Shown: positions 17,499-27,459, numbered from the stretch's first letter. The stretch is DNA of 35,294 nt from Acholeplasmatales bacterium (GCA_017444645.1 JAFSWG010000026.1:1-35294), one strand, 5' to 3'. The notes: a model not told the origin generated them from the sequence alone. Numbers and translations are program-made.

Positions 17499-18166
17499 TG
17501 ATAAAATGGGGCAAGCTTCCAGCTGAGTTTCAATGTGATGAAATAAAGCCTTATTATGAAATATTAAAAAAGAAAAAAATATCTAGATTCTTTATGAGAT
17601 TGTTTGATATTTTTATGTCATTTTTCCCTTTATTAATTTTATCTATTTTCTTTATTATAATTGCTATATTAATTAAAACTACATCTAAGGGTCCAGTATT
17701 TTATAGACAGGTTAGAGTAACAAGATATGGTAAAGATTTTAGAATATTTAAATTTAGAACAATGGTACAAGATGCTGATAAAAAAGGATCTTTAGTAACA
17801 ACGAAAAATGATTCAAGAATTACAGGTGTTGGCAAATTCTTAAGAAAAACTAAATTAGATGAATTGCCACAATTAATCAACGTATTCTTAGGTCAAATGA
17901 CATTTGTAGGAACAAGACCAGAAGTAAGAAAATACGTTGATAAATATTCTAATGAAATGCTTGCGACATTATTAATGCCTGCAGGAATTACTTCATCAGC
18001 AAGTATTAAATATAAAGATGAAGCATCATTGATAGAAAATGCAACTGATGTTGATGAAGTATATATTAATCAAATCCTACCAGATAAAATGAAATATAAT
18101 TTAGAAGATATTAAAAAATATAATTTCTTTAGACAAATTGGATTGATATTTAAAACAGTATTGTAG
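17498..18166 (+). CDS. polyprenyl-phosphate phosphoglycosyltransferase (PglC/WbaP catalytic type)
   Basis: A 222-aa bacterial sugar transferase that starts repeat-unit assembly by moving phospho-sugar from its UDP form to undecaprenyl phosphate. It has a re-entrant membrane helix (about residues 35-62) followed by GPVFYRQVRV, FKFRTM and the catalytic Asp-Glu pair in KTKLDELPQLIN (Asp121, Glu122). GTRPEV follows, as in the family. It is the small monotopic form without the extra transmembrane part of WbaP. Its position after dehydratase and aminotransferase suggests its substrate is their amino-deoxy sugar, like PglC. The gene start overlaps the preceding stop. Confidence 0.93.
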   Translation: MIKWGKLPAEFQCDEIKPYYEILKKKKISRFFMRLFDIFMSFFPLLILSIFFIIIAILIKTTSKGPVFYRQVRVTRYGKDFRIFKFRTMVQDADKKGSLVTTKNDSRITGVGKFLRKTKLDELPQLINVFLGQMTFVGTRPEVRKYVDKYSNEMLATLLMPAGITSSASIKYKDEASLIENATDVDEVYINQILPDKMKYNLEDIKKYNFFRQIGLIFKTVL

Positions 18167-18175
18167 GTGTAAATT

Positions 18176-19183
18176 ATGATTGTATCTTTATGTATAGTCG
18201 CTAAAGATGAACAAAAACATCTTCCTAATTTAATAAAATCAATAAATGATCAAGATTTTGATAAAAAGAATATTGAAGTAGTCTTTTCAATTGCTCCATC
18301 AAAAGATAATACTTATCAAATTGCTACAGATTTTAAAGAGTCTTATCAAGATAAATATTATTCAATCAAAATATTAGAAAACGAAAAAGTAAGACAAGCA
18401 CCAGGTTTAAATAAAGCTATAAAAGCTGCTACTGGTGATTTAATAATTCGTGTTGATGCCCATTCAGTTTTACCAACAAATTTTGTTAAATACAACGTTA
18501 GAGGTATAGAAGAAGGCGAATCAATAGTTGGTGGAAGACAAAAAGCAGTGTGTGAAAATGATTCTATTTGGAGTAAATTCTTATATCAAATTGATAGTTC
18601 ATCATTTGGTGGTGGAATTGCGGCATTTAGAAAAGAAACAACTGAAAAGAAATATGTTAATTCACTTGTAAATGGTGGATACAAAAGAGAAGTATTTGAA
18701 AAAATTGGTTATTTTAATGAAAAATTAATAAGAAGTGAAGATAATGAATTTTGTTATCGTGCTAGAACAAATGGTTATAAAATAGCATATTACGAAGATA
18801 TTTATAGTGATTATTATGTAAGATCAACATTAAGGGGTCTTTTAAAACAAAAATATGGAAATGGATTATGGGTATTATATACATCTAAGATTATGACACC
18901 TAAAATCTTTTCTTTATATCATTTTATTCCATTCTTATTTACTCTTGCAGTAATATTTACAGCATTATTTCCATTAATATTATTAACTGGAATTCCAACT
19001 ATTTTTGGTTTTTTACCAATGATTGCATTTTATGGTGCTTATTTCTTATTTCTTTTAGTTAATATAATTGGAGAAATAATTAAAACAAAAAATTTCTTAA
19101 TGATTTTCAGTTTTCCATTCTATTTTCTAATTCATTTAGTATATGGAATCGGAAGTATAGTTGGTTTATTTAAAAGAAAATAG
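18176..19183 (+). CDS. family 2 glycosyltransferase with C-terminal membrane helices (ExoA-like)
   Basis: A 335-aa inverting GT-A enzyme. The fold begins VSLCIVAKDEQKHLPNLI. The acidic metal-binding motif is VDAHS, preceded by GLNKAIKAATGD. EDNEFCYRARTNGYKI is the acceptor-side region. Three hydrophobic helices (about residues 243-330) anchor it to the membrane. The domain layout is like succinoglycan ExoA. It probably adds the second or a later sugar to the lipid-linked unit on the inner membrane face. Sugar and linkage cannot be predicted. A gap of nine bases on each side keeps it in the operon. Confidence 0.9.
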   Translation: MIVSLCIVAKDEQKHLPNLIKSINDQDFDKKNIEVVFSIAPSKDNTYQIATDFKESYQDKYYSIKILENEKVRQAPGLNKAIKAATGDLIIRVDAHSVLPTNFVKYNVRGIEEGESIVGGRQKAVCENDSIWSKFLYQIDSSSFGGGIAAFRKETTEKKYVNSLVNGGYKREVFEKIGYFNEKLIRSEDNEFCYRARTNGYKIAYYEDIYSDYYVRSTLRGLLKQKYGNGLWVLYTSKIMTPKIFSLYHFIPFLFTLAVIFTALFPLILLTGIPTIFGFLPMIAFYGAYFLFLLVNIIGEIIKTKNFLMIFSFPFYFLIHLVYGIGSIVGLFKRK

Positions 19184-19191
19184 GTGATATT

Positions 19192-20112
19192 TTGGAAAAT
19201 ATAGTTGTTTTAATGAGTTTATATAATGGTTCTAGGTATTTAAAAGAACAAATTGATAGTATTATTAATCAAAAAGATGTAAATGTAAAATTAATAATTA
19301 GAAACGATGGATCTAGTGATAATTCAGTTGAAATTATCAATGAATATATGAAAACAAATAACAATATTGTATTAATAAATGATAACAATATTGGTTTAGC
19401 AAGAAGCTTTATGAATTTAGTTTATTATGCAAAATTAGATTATGATTATTATTGTTTTGCTGATCAAGATGATGTTTGGATGGATAATAAATTAATAAGT
19501 GGAATCAATTTAATAAAAAATAAAAATAATCCTACTTTATATGCATCAAACCAAACATTAGTAGATGAAAATCTAAAATTAATAGATATTAGATATAAAA
19601 AAGATCCAGATGTTTCTTATAAACAAATCATTTCAAATAATCTAATTGCTGGATGTACATTTGTATGGAATAAGCAATTACAATCATTATTAATTGATGA
19701 AAATAGAAAACCATCAGATGAATTATTAAAGAAGAGAATTCATGATGTATGGGTAGCTTCAGTTGCATCAACATGTGGTGAGATAGTATATGATAAAAAT
19801 TCATATATTAATTATAGACAACATTCAAACAATGTTGTTGGTGTAAGAAAGAATAGTAAGATTAAAACATTTATTAAAAAATTCAATAATCCTGATTTAA
19901 GATGTGGAAGAAGTTTAATAGCCTATGAATTATTTAATAAATTTAATGATGTTTTAATTAATGATGAAATCAAGCATGAACTTGATATGCTTGGAAATTA
20001 TAAAACTAATAAAGCTTATAAAAAAGAATTATTAAAAAAGATTCAATATAGAGAATATAATTCTGAATCTAAATTTGAATATAAATTTAAAATAAAACAT
20101 AAATTTTTCTAG
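19192..20112 (+). CDS. family 2 glycosyltransferase, rhamnosyltransferase-like
   Basis: A 306-aa GT-A glycosyltransferase without membrane helices. The N terminus VVLMSLYNGSRYLKEQIDSI and RNDGSSDNS bind the nucleotide, and ADQDDVW is the DxD region in the form common to RfbF/WchF-like rhamnosyltransferases. With four dTDP-rhamnose genes downstream in the same operon, rhamnose is a reasonable donor, but this is inference. The start is TTG at 19192 after TAGGTGAT (19183-19190). No ATG in the right place exists. The C terminus is rich in Lys and Tyr. Confidence 0.88.
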   Translation: MENIVVLMSLYNGSRYLKEQIDSIINQKDVNVKLIIRNDGSSDNSVEIINEYMKTNNNIVLINDNNIGLARSFMNLVYYAKLDYDYYCFADQDDVWMDNKLISGINLIKNKNNPTLYASNQTLVDENLKLIDIRYKKDPDVSYKQIISNNLIAGCTFVWNKQLQSLLIDENRKPSDELLKKRIHDVWVASVASTCGEIVYDKNSYINYRQHSNNVVGVRKNSKIKTFIKKFNNPDLRCGRSLIAYELFNKFNDVLINDEIKHELDMLGNYKTNKAYKKELLKKIQYREYNSESKFEYKFKIKHKFF

Positions 20113-20133
20113 TATAAAAAAGGAGGTGTAAAA

Positions 20134-21510
20134 ATGTTTTGGTTGTTAATATTAATATTCATAATATTATCGTTAATGTTTTTAAATTTAATAAACCAAA
20201 AAGATTTTATTACACCTACTTTTTTAGGTTTATTATCTTTTCTTTTAGCATCTATTTTAATTCTTTTAAATTACAATACGTGGAAAGTAGAAATAAATCC
20301 TAATTTTGTTTTTATTGTTATTTTAGCAGTTTTATCACTCATCTTTGGCTCATACCTTATAAGATTAACTAGACCAAAATTAGCTTTTATAACAGAAAAA
20401 TATCATAAGAAAAACTCTAAAATTACAAATATTAATTCTAAATTAATTAATAAATATCCTACTACAATTATTTTTATTTTATCTATAATATTGTTTATTT
20501 TATTTGCAGTATTATTAATCAAAGAAGTAGGAGGATTGGGTGGCGCAGGTTTCTCATCTTTTTTAAGAAAAATATATGAAAGTAAATTTGCAACTGAAGG
20601 AGGACATTTTGTTTTCCATCAAGTTGAAAAGATTTTAATCGCAATAGCTTATATTAATTATTTTCATTTATTAAATTTGATTTTCTTTTATAAAAAGAAG
20701 AAAGACAAAAATAAAAAGTTATTATTAACTATAATACCTATATTACTTACATTTGTTTGTATTATTTTATCTACAGATAGAAATATTATTTTAAGATATT
20801 TTATTTATGCTTTAGCATTATGGATTTTATTCTTCCAAAGAAGTCCTAGAAGAACATTAAGAAAATCAAATCGAATTATTCTCTTTTCAACTGCAATAAT
20901 AGTTATAATAATGGTATTAGCCTTCTATGCCCTAGGAAAGATGAAACAATATACATCTAATCTTGAAAGAATGATAGGAATATATGGTGGATCAGGCCTT
21001 TATAATTTCAATTTATATGTGACTGATTTTGATGGAATTAATACATATGGTCTTGCTACATTTAAATCGTTCTTAAATGTATTTACATCATTTGGATTAT
21101 TGGATAGCAAAATACTAATTGAAGAACCAGGATTTATTACTTATGCTGGTAATAATGGATATGTTTATTCATCAAATATATATTCATCTTTACAGCCATT
21201 CTATCAAGATTTCGGATTAATTGGAATTTTTATGTTTATAGCATTTATAGGTTTCTTCTTAGAATATTTCTATCAAAAAACTTATAAGCATAAATATGGT
21301 TTTATGTGGATGTTTTATTCAGCATTCGTTTATCCAACAGTTTTCTTATCTATTGCTGATCAATTCTATGCAAGACTTCATTTAGGTATTGTGTATGAAT
21401 TATTTTGGTTAGTTGTTTTCTATTATTTCACATATGGAAGATGGCAAATTAAATATAAAAAAGCAATGAAAAGAAAAAAAGCAATGTTAAAAACAGAGGT
21501 GATTGCATGA
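20134..21510 (+). CDS. oligosaccharide repeat-unit polymerase (Wzy-like)
   Basis: A 458-aa integral membrane protein with about ten to twelve hydrophobic helices and a large extracytoplasmic loop around residues 280-350 ([20 protein letters not shown]). This layout is that of O-antigen/capsule polymerases that join lipid-linked repeat units outside the cell. Family sequence conservation is low, so the call rests on topology, length, the loop, and its place between glycosyltransferases and nucleotide-sugar genes. A very strong Shine-Dalgarno AGGAGGTG (20121-20128) precedes the ATG. The last codons overlap the rfbA start (ATGA). Confidence 0.8.
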   Translation: MFWLLILIFIILSLMFLNLINQKDFITPTFLGLLSFLLASILILLNYNTWKVEINPNFVFIVILAVLSLIFGSYLIRLTRPKLAFITEKYHKKNSKITNINSKLINKYPTTIIFILSIILFILFAVLLIKEVGGLGGAGFSSFLRKIYESKFATEGGHFVFHQVEKILIAIAYINYFHLLNLIFFYKKKKDKNKKLLLTIIPILLTFVCIILSTDRNIILRYFIYALALWILFFQRSPRRTLRKSNRIILFSTAIIVIIMVLAFYALGKMKQYTSNLERMIGIYGGSGLYNFNLYVTDFDGINTYGLATFKSFLNVFTSFGLLDSKILIEEPGFITYAGNNGYVYSSNIYSSLQPFYQDFGLIGIFMFIAFIGFFLEYFYQKTYKHKYGFMWMFYSAFVYPTVFLSIADQFYARLHLGIVYELFWLVVFYYFTYGRWQIKYKKAMKRKKAMLKTEVIA

Positions 21511-22391
21511 AAGGAATTATTTTAGCAGGTGGTTCAGGTACACGTCTTTATCCGTTAACAATGGTAACATCTAAACAATTATTACCAGTTTATGATAAGC
21601 CTATGATTTATTATCCATTATCTATATTAATGTTAGCAGGTATTAAAGATATATTGATTATATCTACACCAGAAGATACTCCAAGAATGGAAGCATTACT
21701 TGGTAATGGTAATCATTTTGGTCTTAATTTAAAATATAAGGTTCAACCATCACCAGATGGACTTGCACAAGCTTTCTTACTTGGTGAAGAATTTATTGGT
21801 GATGATGCATGCTGTATGATACTAGGAGACAATGTATTGTATGGTAATGGATTAAAAACATCATTAAAGTCTGCAGTTAAAAACGCAGAAGAAGGTCGAG
21901 CTACAGTTTTTGGATATTATGTACCAGATCCTGAAAGATTTGGTGTAGTAGAATTTGATAATACAGGAAAAGCTATTTCTATTGAAGAAAAGCCAAAGAA
22001 TCCAAAATCAAATTATGCTGTAATAGGTTTATATTTCTATCCAAAGGGTGTTTCTAAAAAAGCACATGAGGTTAAACCAAGTGCTCGTGGAGAATTAGAA
22101 ATTACTACATTAAATAATATGTATTTAGATGATAATAATTTAAATGTAATTACATTTGGTAGAGGCTTAACATGGTTAGATGCTGGTACTCATGAGAGTC
22201 TAGCAGAAGCTACCTCATTTGTAAAAATGATAGAAGAACATCAAGGTTTAATGATTTCATGTCCTGAGGAAATCGCATTTGATAATGGATGGATTACAAA
22301 AGAAAAATTATTAGAAATTGGTGAATCTATGGCTAAAAATAATTATGGTAAGCACCTAATTAATGTCGCAGAAGGTAAGGTTTTAAAATAA
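21507..22391 (+). CDS. rfbA: glucose-1-phosphate thymidylyltransferase
   Basis: RfbA (RmlA) joins glucose-1-phosphate and dTTP to dTDP-glucose, the first step to dTDP-L-rhamnose. The 294-aa protein starts [18 protein letters not shown], the nucleotide-binding signature. [24 protein letters not shown] and the metal-binding GDNVLYG follow, all diagnostic of the short RmlA form. Length is standard. Its start overlaps the polymerase gene by four bases and its last base is shared with the rfbC start. Confidence 0.97.
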   Translation: MKGIILAGGSGTRLYPLTMVTSKQLLPVYDKPMIYYPLSILMLAGIKDILIISTPEDTPRMEALLGNGNHFGLNLKYKVQPSPDGLAQAFLLGEEFIGDDACCMILGDNVLYGNGLKTSLKSAVKNAEEGRATVFGYYVPDPERFGVVEFDNTGKAISIEEKPKNPKSNYAVIGLYFYPKGVSKKAHEVKPSARGELEITTLNNMYLDDNNLNVITFGRGLTWLDAGTHESLAEATSFVKMIEEHQGLMISCPEEIAFDNGWITKEKLLEIGESMAKNNYGKHLINVAEGKVLK

Positions 22392-22954
22392 TGAGTAAGA
22401 CATTTGGTAATTTTACTTTTAATGAAACATCAATCAAAGATGTATATACAATTGATGTAAAAAAATATGGAGATAATCGTGGCTACTTTATGGAAACATA
22501 TAAGGAGGCTGATTTTAAGGCTGCAGGCTTAGATTATAATTTTGTTCAAGATAATCAATCTAAATCAAAAGCTGGAGTATTAAGAGGACTACATTTCCAA
22601 AAGACTTTCCCTCAAGCTAAGCTTGTAAGATGCTTAGAAGGTGAAGTGTTTGATGTGGCAGTAGACCTACGTGCAGGTTCACCTACCTATGGTAAGTGGG
22701 TTGGATGTGTGCTATCAGCTGAAAAGGGTAATATGTTTATGATACCACGTGGTTTCGCACATGGATTTGTAGTATTATCTGAAACTGCAACATTTGCTTA
22801 TAAATGTGATGAATTATATCATCCTGAGGATGAGGGTGGTATTATGTGGAATGACCCTGAAATAGGTATTATTTGGCCATATAAGGGCGAAGTATTATTA
22901 TCCGAAAAAGATAAAATACATCCAGCATTAAAGGATTCAAAGATTAAGTTTTAA
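22391..22954 (+). CDS. rfbC: dTDP-4-dehydrorhamnose 3,5-epimerase
   Basis: RfbC (RmlC) epimerises C3 and C5 of dTDP-4-keto-6-deoxyglucose, the third step to dTDP-rhamnose. This 187-aa cupin has GVLRGLHFQ with the catalytic histidine, then LVRCLEGEVFDVAVDLR and IPRGFAHGFVVLSE, as expected. Its codons look less AT-rich than those of the flanking licD and SDR genes. The gene overlaps rfbA by one base and ends 23 bases before licD. The pathway's other two genes (rfbD, rfbB) are about 2.5 kb further on, separated by three unrelated genes. Confidence 0.96.
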   Translation: MSKTFGNFTFNETSIKDVYTIDVKKYGDNRGYFMETYKEADFKAAGLDYNFVQDNQSKSKAGVLRGLHFQKTFPQAKLVRCLEGEVFDVAVDLRAGSPTYGKWVGCVLSAEKGNMFMIPRGFAHGFVVLSETATFAYKCDELYHPEDEGGIMWNDPEIGIIWPYKGEVLLSEKDKIHPALKDSKIKF

Positions 22955-22977
22955 TTATAAATAAGAAGGTAATTATT

Positions 22978-23775
22978 ATGGATGATTTAAGAGGACTACA
23001 TAATTGTTTATTAAATTTAATGATTGAAATAAATGATATATGTGAAAAACATAATATTAAATATACTCTTATGGGTGGATCATTAATTGGTGCAATTAGA
23101 CATAATGGTTTTATTCCATGGGATGATGATATGGATATAGGTATGTTATATGATGATTATATGAAGTTTATTGATGTTTTATCAAATCTACATCATCCAT
23201 GGATTACATTTGATCATGCCTTTAGTAAGGATTATGAAGAACAATTTATGAAAGTATATGATTCTAGGACAACTTTAAAAGAAGCAAAAAGTGATAGAGT
23301 AAAAGGTGTATTTGTTGATGTATTCCCTATTATTCCAATTGGAAATACTTTAAGCTCTGCCAAAAGAAGATTTTATTATGATAATGTATTAAAGATGTCT
23401 AGATATAATAAAACAAATAATTCTAAATCATCTAAATCAAAAATGTTTGTTTATAAATTAGTTGGTGTATTTCATTCAGCAAATGGATTAACTAAAAAAA
23501 TTCAAAAGAAGAGAAAGAAGCTTTCCTTAAAGAAAGATTATAAATTTTATAGTGACCCAGATGGGGCAGTTGTAGGTATTGTTGATAAGGCTTGTTTTGA
23601 CGAATTTATTATGCATAAATTTGAAAATACAGAGCTTATGATAATTAAGAATTATGATAAATACTTAACTCATATTTTTGGTGATTATATGAAGCTTCCA
23701 CCAAAAGAAAAACAAGTACCTGGTCATTTTGAAATTTTAGATTTAAATACATCATATATAAAAAGGGGTGAATAA
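22978..23775 (+). CDS. LicD-family phosphotransferase
   Basis: A 265-aa protein with the LicD/fukutin nucleotidyltransferase-fold signature GGSLIGAIRHNGFIPWDDD followed by MDIG. LicD proteins transfer phosphocholine or other phospho-alcohols from a CDP donor onto a glycan. Here the next gene encodes a cytidylyltransferase, so the donor is likely made by its neighbours. There is no licA (choline kinase) or licC-like gene in the window, so choline itself is not supported. A polyol phosphate is possible. The C-terminal half is very basic, with many Lys. It begins 23 bases after rfbC and its end is one base from the next start. Confidence 0.9.
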   Translation: MDDLRGLHNCLLNLMIEINDICEKHNIKYTLMGGSLIGAIRHNGFIPWDDDMDIGMLYDDYMKFIDVLSNLHHPWITFDHAFSKDYEEQFMKVYDSRTTLKEAKSDRVKGVFVDVFPIIPIGNTLSSAKRRFYYDNVLKMSRYNKTNNSKSSKSKMFVYKLVGVFHSANGLTKKIQKKRKKLSLKKDYKFYSDPDGAVVGIVDKACFDEFIMHKFENTELMIIKNYDKYLTHIFGDYMKLPPKEKQVPGHFEILDLNTSYIKRGE

Positions 23776-23776
23776 A

Positions 23777-24496
23777 ATGAATATTGCTGTAATATTTGCC
23801 GGAGGAACAGGACAAAGAATGAATAGTGTTTCTTTACCTAAACAATTCTTAATTGTCCATGGAAAGCCAATTTTAGTTCATACTGTTTCAAAATTTCAAG
23901 AATGTAATCAAATAGATAAAATTGTTATCGTTTCTTTAAAGGATTACATAGATTATGTTTATGATTTAGCAAAAAAATTTGATTTATCTAAAGTTGTATC
24001 AGTTGTTGCTGGAGGAACTACTGGACAAGAATCTATTTATAATGGATTAGTAGAAGCTAAAAAATATGCTACAAGTAATAAGGATATTGTTTTAGTTCAT
24101 GATGGTGTAAGACCAATAATTGATAGCGAAACAATAATAAATAATATTAATTGTGTTAAAGAAAATGGTAATTCTATTACTATTGCTAAATCTCAAGAAA
24201 CAGTATTAATTATTGAAAATAATAATGTACAGGCAGTAGAGGATAGATCAAAATGTTTTATGGGTAGAGCACCTCAATGTTTTTATCTTGATGATTTATA
24301 TAATGCTCATTTAGAAGCAAAGAAAATTAATAAAAATGATTTTATTGATTCCGCAATGCTAATGAAGCATTTTGGCCATACTTTACATACTGTATTAGGA
24401 CCTTCTAATAATATTAAAGTAACAACTCCTTTAGATTATTTTATGTTTAAAGCTATGCTTGATGCTAAAGAAAGTGAACAAATAAAAGTGGTGTAG
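23777..24496 (+). CDS. IspD/TarI-like cytidylyltransferase
   Basis: A 239-aa CTP-dependent nucleotidyltransferase. VIFAGGTGQRM and PKQFL bind CTP, and LVHDGVRP is the mid-protein signature of the IspD/TarI family. IspD acts in isoprenoid synthesis, TarI in CDP-ribitol synthesis, and related proteins in capsule loci make other CDP-polyols or CDP-sugars. The position between licD and an SDR gene inside a glycan operon argues for a glycan role over a housekeeping IspD, though the latter cannot be excluded. The ATG at 23777 has AGGGGTGAA before it; the in-frame GTG at 23768 is inside that site. Confidence 0.86.
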   Translation: MNIAVIFAGGTGQRMNSVSLPKQFLIVHGKPILVHTVSKFQECNQIDKIVIVSLKDYIDYVYDLAKKFDLSKVVSVVAGGTTGQESIYNGLVEAKKYATSNKDIVLVHDGVRPIIDSETIINNINCVKENGNSITIAKSQETVLIIENNNVQAVEDRSKCFMGRAPQCFYLDDLYNAHLEAKKINKNDFIDSAMLMKHFGHTLHTVLGPSNNIKVTTPLDYFMFKAMLDAKESEQIKVV

Positions 24497-24498
24497 TT

Positions 24499-25515
24499 AT
24501 GAATAATTTTGTAGTTAATGAAATAAATACAATTTGTGATAAAATTACAGAACTTGATAAATTTAAAAATAAAACTTTTTTTATTACAGGTGGTACTGGA
24601 TTTATTGGTTCTTATATTATATATGTATTATCTAAATTAAATAAAGATAATAATTTAGGTATTAAAATTATTGCTTCCGCAAGAAATAAAGAAAAAGTAG
24701 AAGCAATGGAATTTGATTCTAGTATTAATTGGATTTATTCAGGATTAAATGATGAATTTAATATAGATAATAAGATTGATTATATTATTCATACTGCAAG
24801 TCCTACTGATTCTAAATATTTTATTGATCATCCAGTAGAATTAATAAATGATACGATTGCTGGTATAAATAATACAATGAAATTAGCTGTTAAAAATAAT
24901 GTATTAGGTTATGTATTTACATCATCTTTAGAAGTATATGGAATGTGTTTAGAGGATAGATTCTTAAAAGAAAATGAATATTTCTCTATTGATTGTAATA
25001 ATGTAAGAAATAGCTATTCTGAAGGAAAAAAATTATTAGAATGCTTATGCTCATCTTATGCAAAAGAATATAATGTTAATGCTAAAATCGTTAGATTAGG
25101 TCAAACATTTGGTCCTGGTATTACTAAAAAAGATAATAGAGTATTCGCTCAATTTGCAAAAGCTGTTACAAGCAATAACGATATTGTTTTAGCTACAAAA
25201 GGAGAAACAAAGAGGTCATATTGTTCAATTATAGATGCTGTATATGGAATATTTAAAGTATTATTTTATGGTAATAGTGGAGAAGCATATAATTTAGCAA
25301 GTGATAATTCATATTATTCAATATATGAAATGGCTGAATTATTTATTAATAATACAAATTCAAAAATAATAATTAATGAAGTGAATGATAATAAATATTT
25401 AGCCACAATAAAATACGGTTTAAATACAAATAAAATTAAAAGTATTGGTTTCAAATCATTTGAATCTTTAGACAAAATGATTAATAAATTTAAAAAGTAT
25501 TACAGTACAATTTAG
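24499..25515 (+). CDS. NAD-dependent epimerase/dehydratase-type SDR
   Basis: A 338-aa extended short-chain dehydrogenase. FFITGGTGFIGSY is the NAD(P)-binding motif. FTSSLEVYG and NSYSEGKKLLE contain the catalytic Ser and the YxxxK pair (Tyr and Lys both present). The middle VRLGQTFGPGI and GETKRSYCSIIDAVYGIF resemble NDP-sugar epimerases and decarboxylases. It starts two bases after the cytidylyltransferase stop. In pneumococcal loci that make CDP-mannitol a similar pair (nucleotidyltransferase plus SDR-type reductase) is known, so a reductase acting on a CDP-linked sugar is one option. Substrate is not determined by the sequence. Confidence 0.85.
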   Translation: MNNFVVNEINTICDKITELDKFKNKTFFITGGTGFIGSYIIYVLSKLNKDNNLGIKIIASARNKEKVEAMEFDSSINWIYSGLNDEFNIDNKIDYIIHTASPTDSKYFIDHPVELINDTIAGINNTMKLAVKNNVLGYVFTSSLEVYGMCLEDRFLKENEYFSIDCNNVRNSYSEGKKLLECLCSSYAKEYNVNAKIVRLGQTFGPGITKKDNRVFAQFAKAVTSNNDIVLATKGETKRSYCSIIDAVYGIFKVLFYGNSGEAYNLASDNSYYSIYEMAELFINNTNSKIIINEVNDNKYLATIKYGLNTNKIKSIGFKSFESLDKMINKFKKYYSTI

Positions 25516-25522
25516 GTGAATT

Positions 25523-26398
25523 ATGGAAAAAGACATTAAAATCCTAGTTACTGGTGTAAATGGTCAATTAGGTTATGATTGTGTAAGAGAACTTAATAAA
25601 CGTGGTTATCCTAATGTTAAAGGAATAGACATCAATGATTTAGATTTAACTAAAGAAGAGGATGTTAATAAATATATTAATGAATATAAGCCAGATGTAG
25701 TTATGCATAATGCGGCATGGACAGCTGTTGATAAGGCTGAAGAAATGCCAGATAAGGTATATGAGGTAAATGCTTTAGCACCTAAATACATTGCCAAGGC
25801 ATGTAAGTCTGTAGGAGCTAAAATGGTATACATTTCTACAGATTATGTATTTAATGGTTTAGGTGATAAACCATTTAACGTAAATGATCCTAAAGAAGGA
25901 TTATCTACATATGGCAAAACTAAATCTCAAGGAGAAGATTTTGTTATATCTACTATAGATAAATACTTTATAGTAAGAATCTCATGGGCATTTGGTAAGA
26001 ATGGTAATAACTTTGTTAAAACAATGTTAAAGCTTGCTAATATGGGGAAGACTGAATTAAGTGTAGTAGCTGACCAAATAGGTTCAGTAACTTATACAAA
26101 GGATTTAGCTAGATTATTAGTAGATATGATAGAAACTGATAAATACGGTATTTATCACGCAACTAATGAAGGATATATTTCCTGGGCAGAATTTGCTGAA
26201 GAAATATTTAAACAAGCAAATAAGCAAGTTAAGGTTAACCATGTAACTACTGAAGAGTACTTAAAGATGGTGCCTCAACAGGCAAAACGCCCATTAAATT
26301 CAAGAATGAGTAAAGATAGTTTAGATAAAGCGGGATTCGAAAGACTTCCAGATTGGAAGGATGCCTTAAATAGATATTTAAAAGAATTGGAGGACTAA
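25523..26398 (+). CDS. rfbD: dTDP-4-dehydrorhamnose reductase
   Basis: RfbD (RmlD) reduces dTDP-4-keto-rhamnose with NAD(P)H to dTDP-L-rhamnose, the last step. The 291-aa protein has ILVTGVNGQLGYD at the N terminus, then HNAAWTAVDKAEE, ISTDYVFNG and STYGKTKSQGE with the catalytic Tyr and Lys. All are diagnostic of RmlD. Length is standard. RBS TAGGTGAA precedes the ATG. rfbB follows after four bases. Confidence 0.95.
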   Translation: MEKDIKILVTGVNGQLGYDCVRELNKRGYPNVKGIDINDLDLTKEEDVNKYINEYKPDVVMHNAAWTAVDKAEEMPDKVYEVNALAPKYIAKACKSVGAKMVYISTDYVFNGLGDKPFNVNDPKEGLSTYGKTKSQGEDFVISTIDKYFIVRISWAFGKNGNNFVKTMLKLANMGKTELSVVADQIGSVTYTKDLARLLVDMIETDKYGIYHATNEGYISWAEFAEEIFKQANKQVKVNHVTTEEYLKMVPQQAKRPLNSRMSKDSLDKAGFERLPDWKDALNRYLKELED

Positions 26399-26402
26399 TT
26401 CA

Positions 26403-27425
26403 ATGTCAAAATTTTTAGTAACAGGTGGAGCTGGTTTCATTGGAGGAAACTTCTTACACATAATGGTAAATAAATATCCAAATGACGAGTATGTATGTAT
26501 AGATGCCCTAACTTATGCAGGTAATATGGAAACATTAGCTCCAATTATGGATAAGCCTAATTTTAAATTTGTGCATGAAAATATCTGTAATAGAGAAGCA
26601 GTATTTAAATTATTTGAAGAAGAAAAATTTGATTATGTAATTAATTTCGCTGCTGAATCTCATGTAGATAGATCTATAGAAAATCCTAGAATTTTCTTAG
26701 AGACAAATATTTTAGGTACACAAACATTAATGGATGCTTGTAGAAAATATGGTATTAAAAGATACCATCAGGTATCTACAGATGAAGTATATGGAGACCT
26801 ACCTTTAGATAGACCTGATTTATTCTTTACGGAGAATACTCCAATTCATACATCTAGTCCATATAGTGCATCTAAAGCTTCAGCTGACCTACTTGTTCAA
26901 GCTTATCATAGAACATTTGGTCTACCTATAACTATATCTAGATGTTCAAATAATTATGGACCTTATCATTTCCCAGAAAAATTAATTCCTTTAATGATTC
27001 AAAAGGCATTAAGAAATGAGAAATTACCAGTATATGGTAAGGGTGAAAATGTAAGAGACTGGTTATATGTAGGAGATCACTGTACAGCAATTGATTTAAT
27101 TGTTCGTAATGGTCGCGATGGTGAAGTATATAATATCGGTGGTCATAATGAAAGAACAAATCTTCAGGTTGTTAAAACTATTCTAAAAGAATTAGGAAAA
27201 CCTGAAACATTAATTAATTATGTAACTGATAGACCTGGACATGACCTACGTTACGCAATGGACCCAACAAAGATTGAAACAGAGCTAGGTTGGAAGCCTG
27301 AACATAACTTTGATACAGGCATTATCGCAACAATTAAATGGAATTTAGAAAACCAAGAATGGTTACGCCATGTTGAATCTGGCGAATACATGAATTGGTT
27401 AGATAAGAATTATAATAAGAGATAA
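26403..27425 (+). CDS. rfbB: dTDP-glucose 4,6-dehydratase
   Basis: RfbB (RmlB) turns dTDP-glucose into dTDP-4-keto-6-deoxyglucose, the second step of rhamnose activation. The 340-aa enzyme has VTGGAGFIGGNF, FAAESHVDRSI, STDEVYGD (with the catalytic Asp-Glu) and SPYSASKASADLLV (Tyr and Lys). RCSNNYGPY and GENVRDWLYVGDH follow. These match RmlB throughout. With rfbA, rfbC and rfbD the pathway is complete in this operon. Confidence 0.97.
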   Translation: MSKFLVTGGAGFIGGNFLHIMVNKYPNDEYVCIDALTYAGNMETLAPIMDKPNFKFVHENICNREAVFKLFEEEKFDYVINFAAESHVDRSIENPRIFLETNILGTQTLMDACRKYGIKRYHQVSTDEVYGDLPLDRPDLFFTENTPIHTSSPYSASKASADLLVQAYHRTFGLPITISRCSNNYGPYHFPEKLIPLMIQKALRNEKLPVYGKGENVRDWLYVGDHCTAIDLIVRNGRDGEVYNIGGHNERTNLQVVKTILKELGKPETLINYVTDRPGHDLRYAMDPTKIETELGWKPEHNFDTGIIATIKWNLENQEWLRHVESGEYMNWLDKNYNKR

Positions 27426-27459
27426 TATTTATTATTTTTGTAAGAATCGAGATGAGAAA

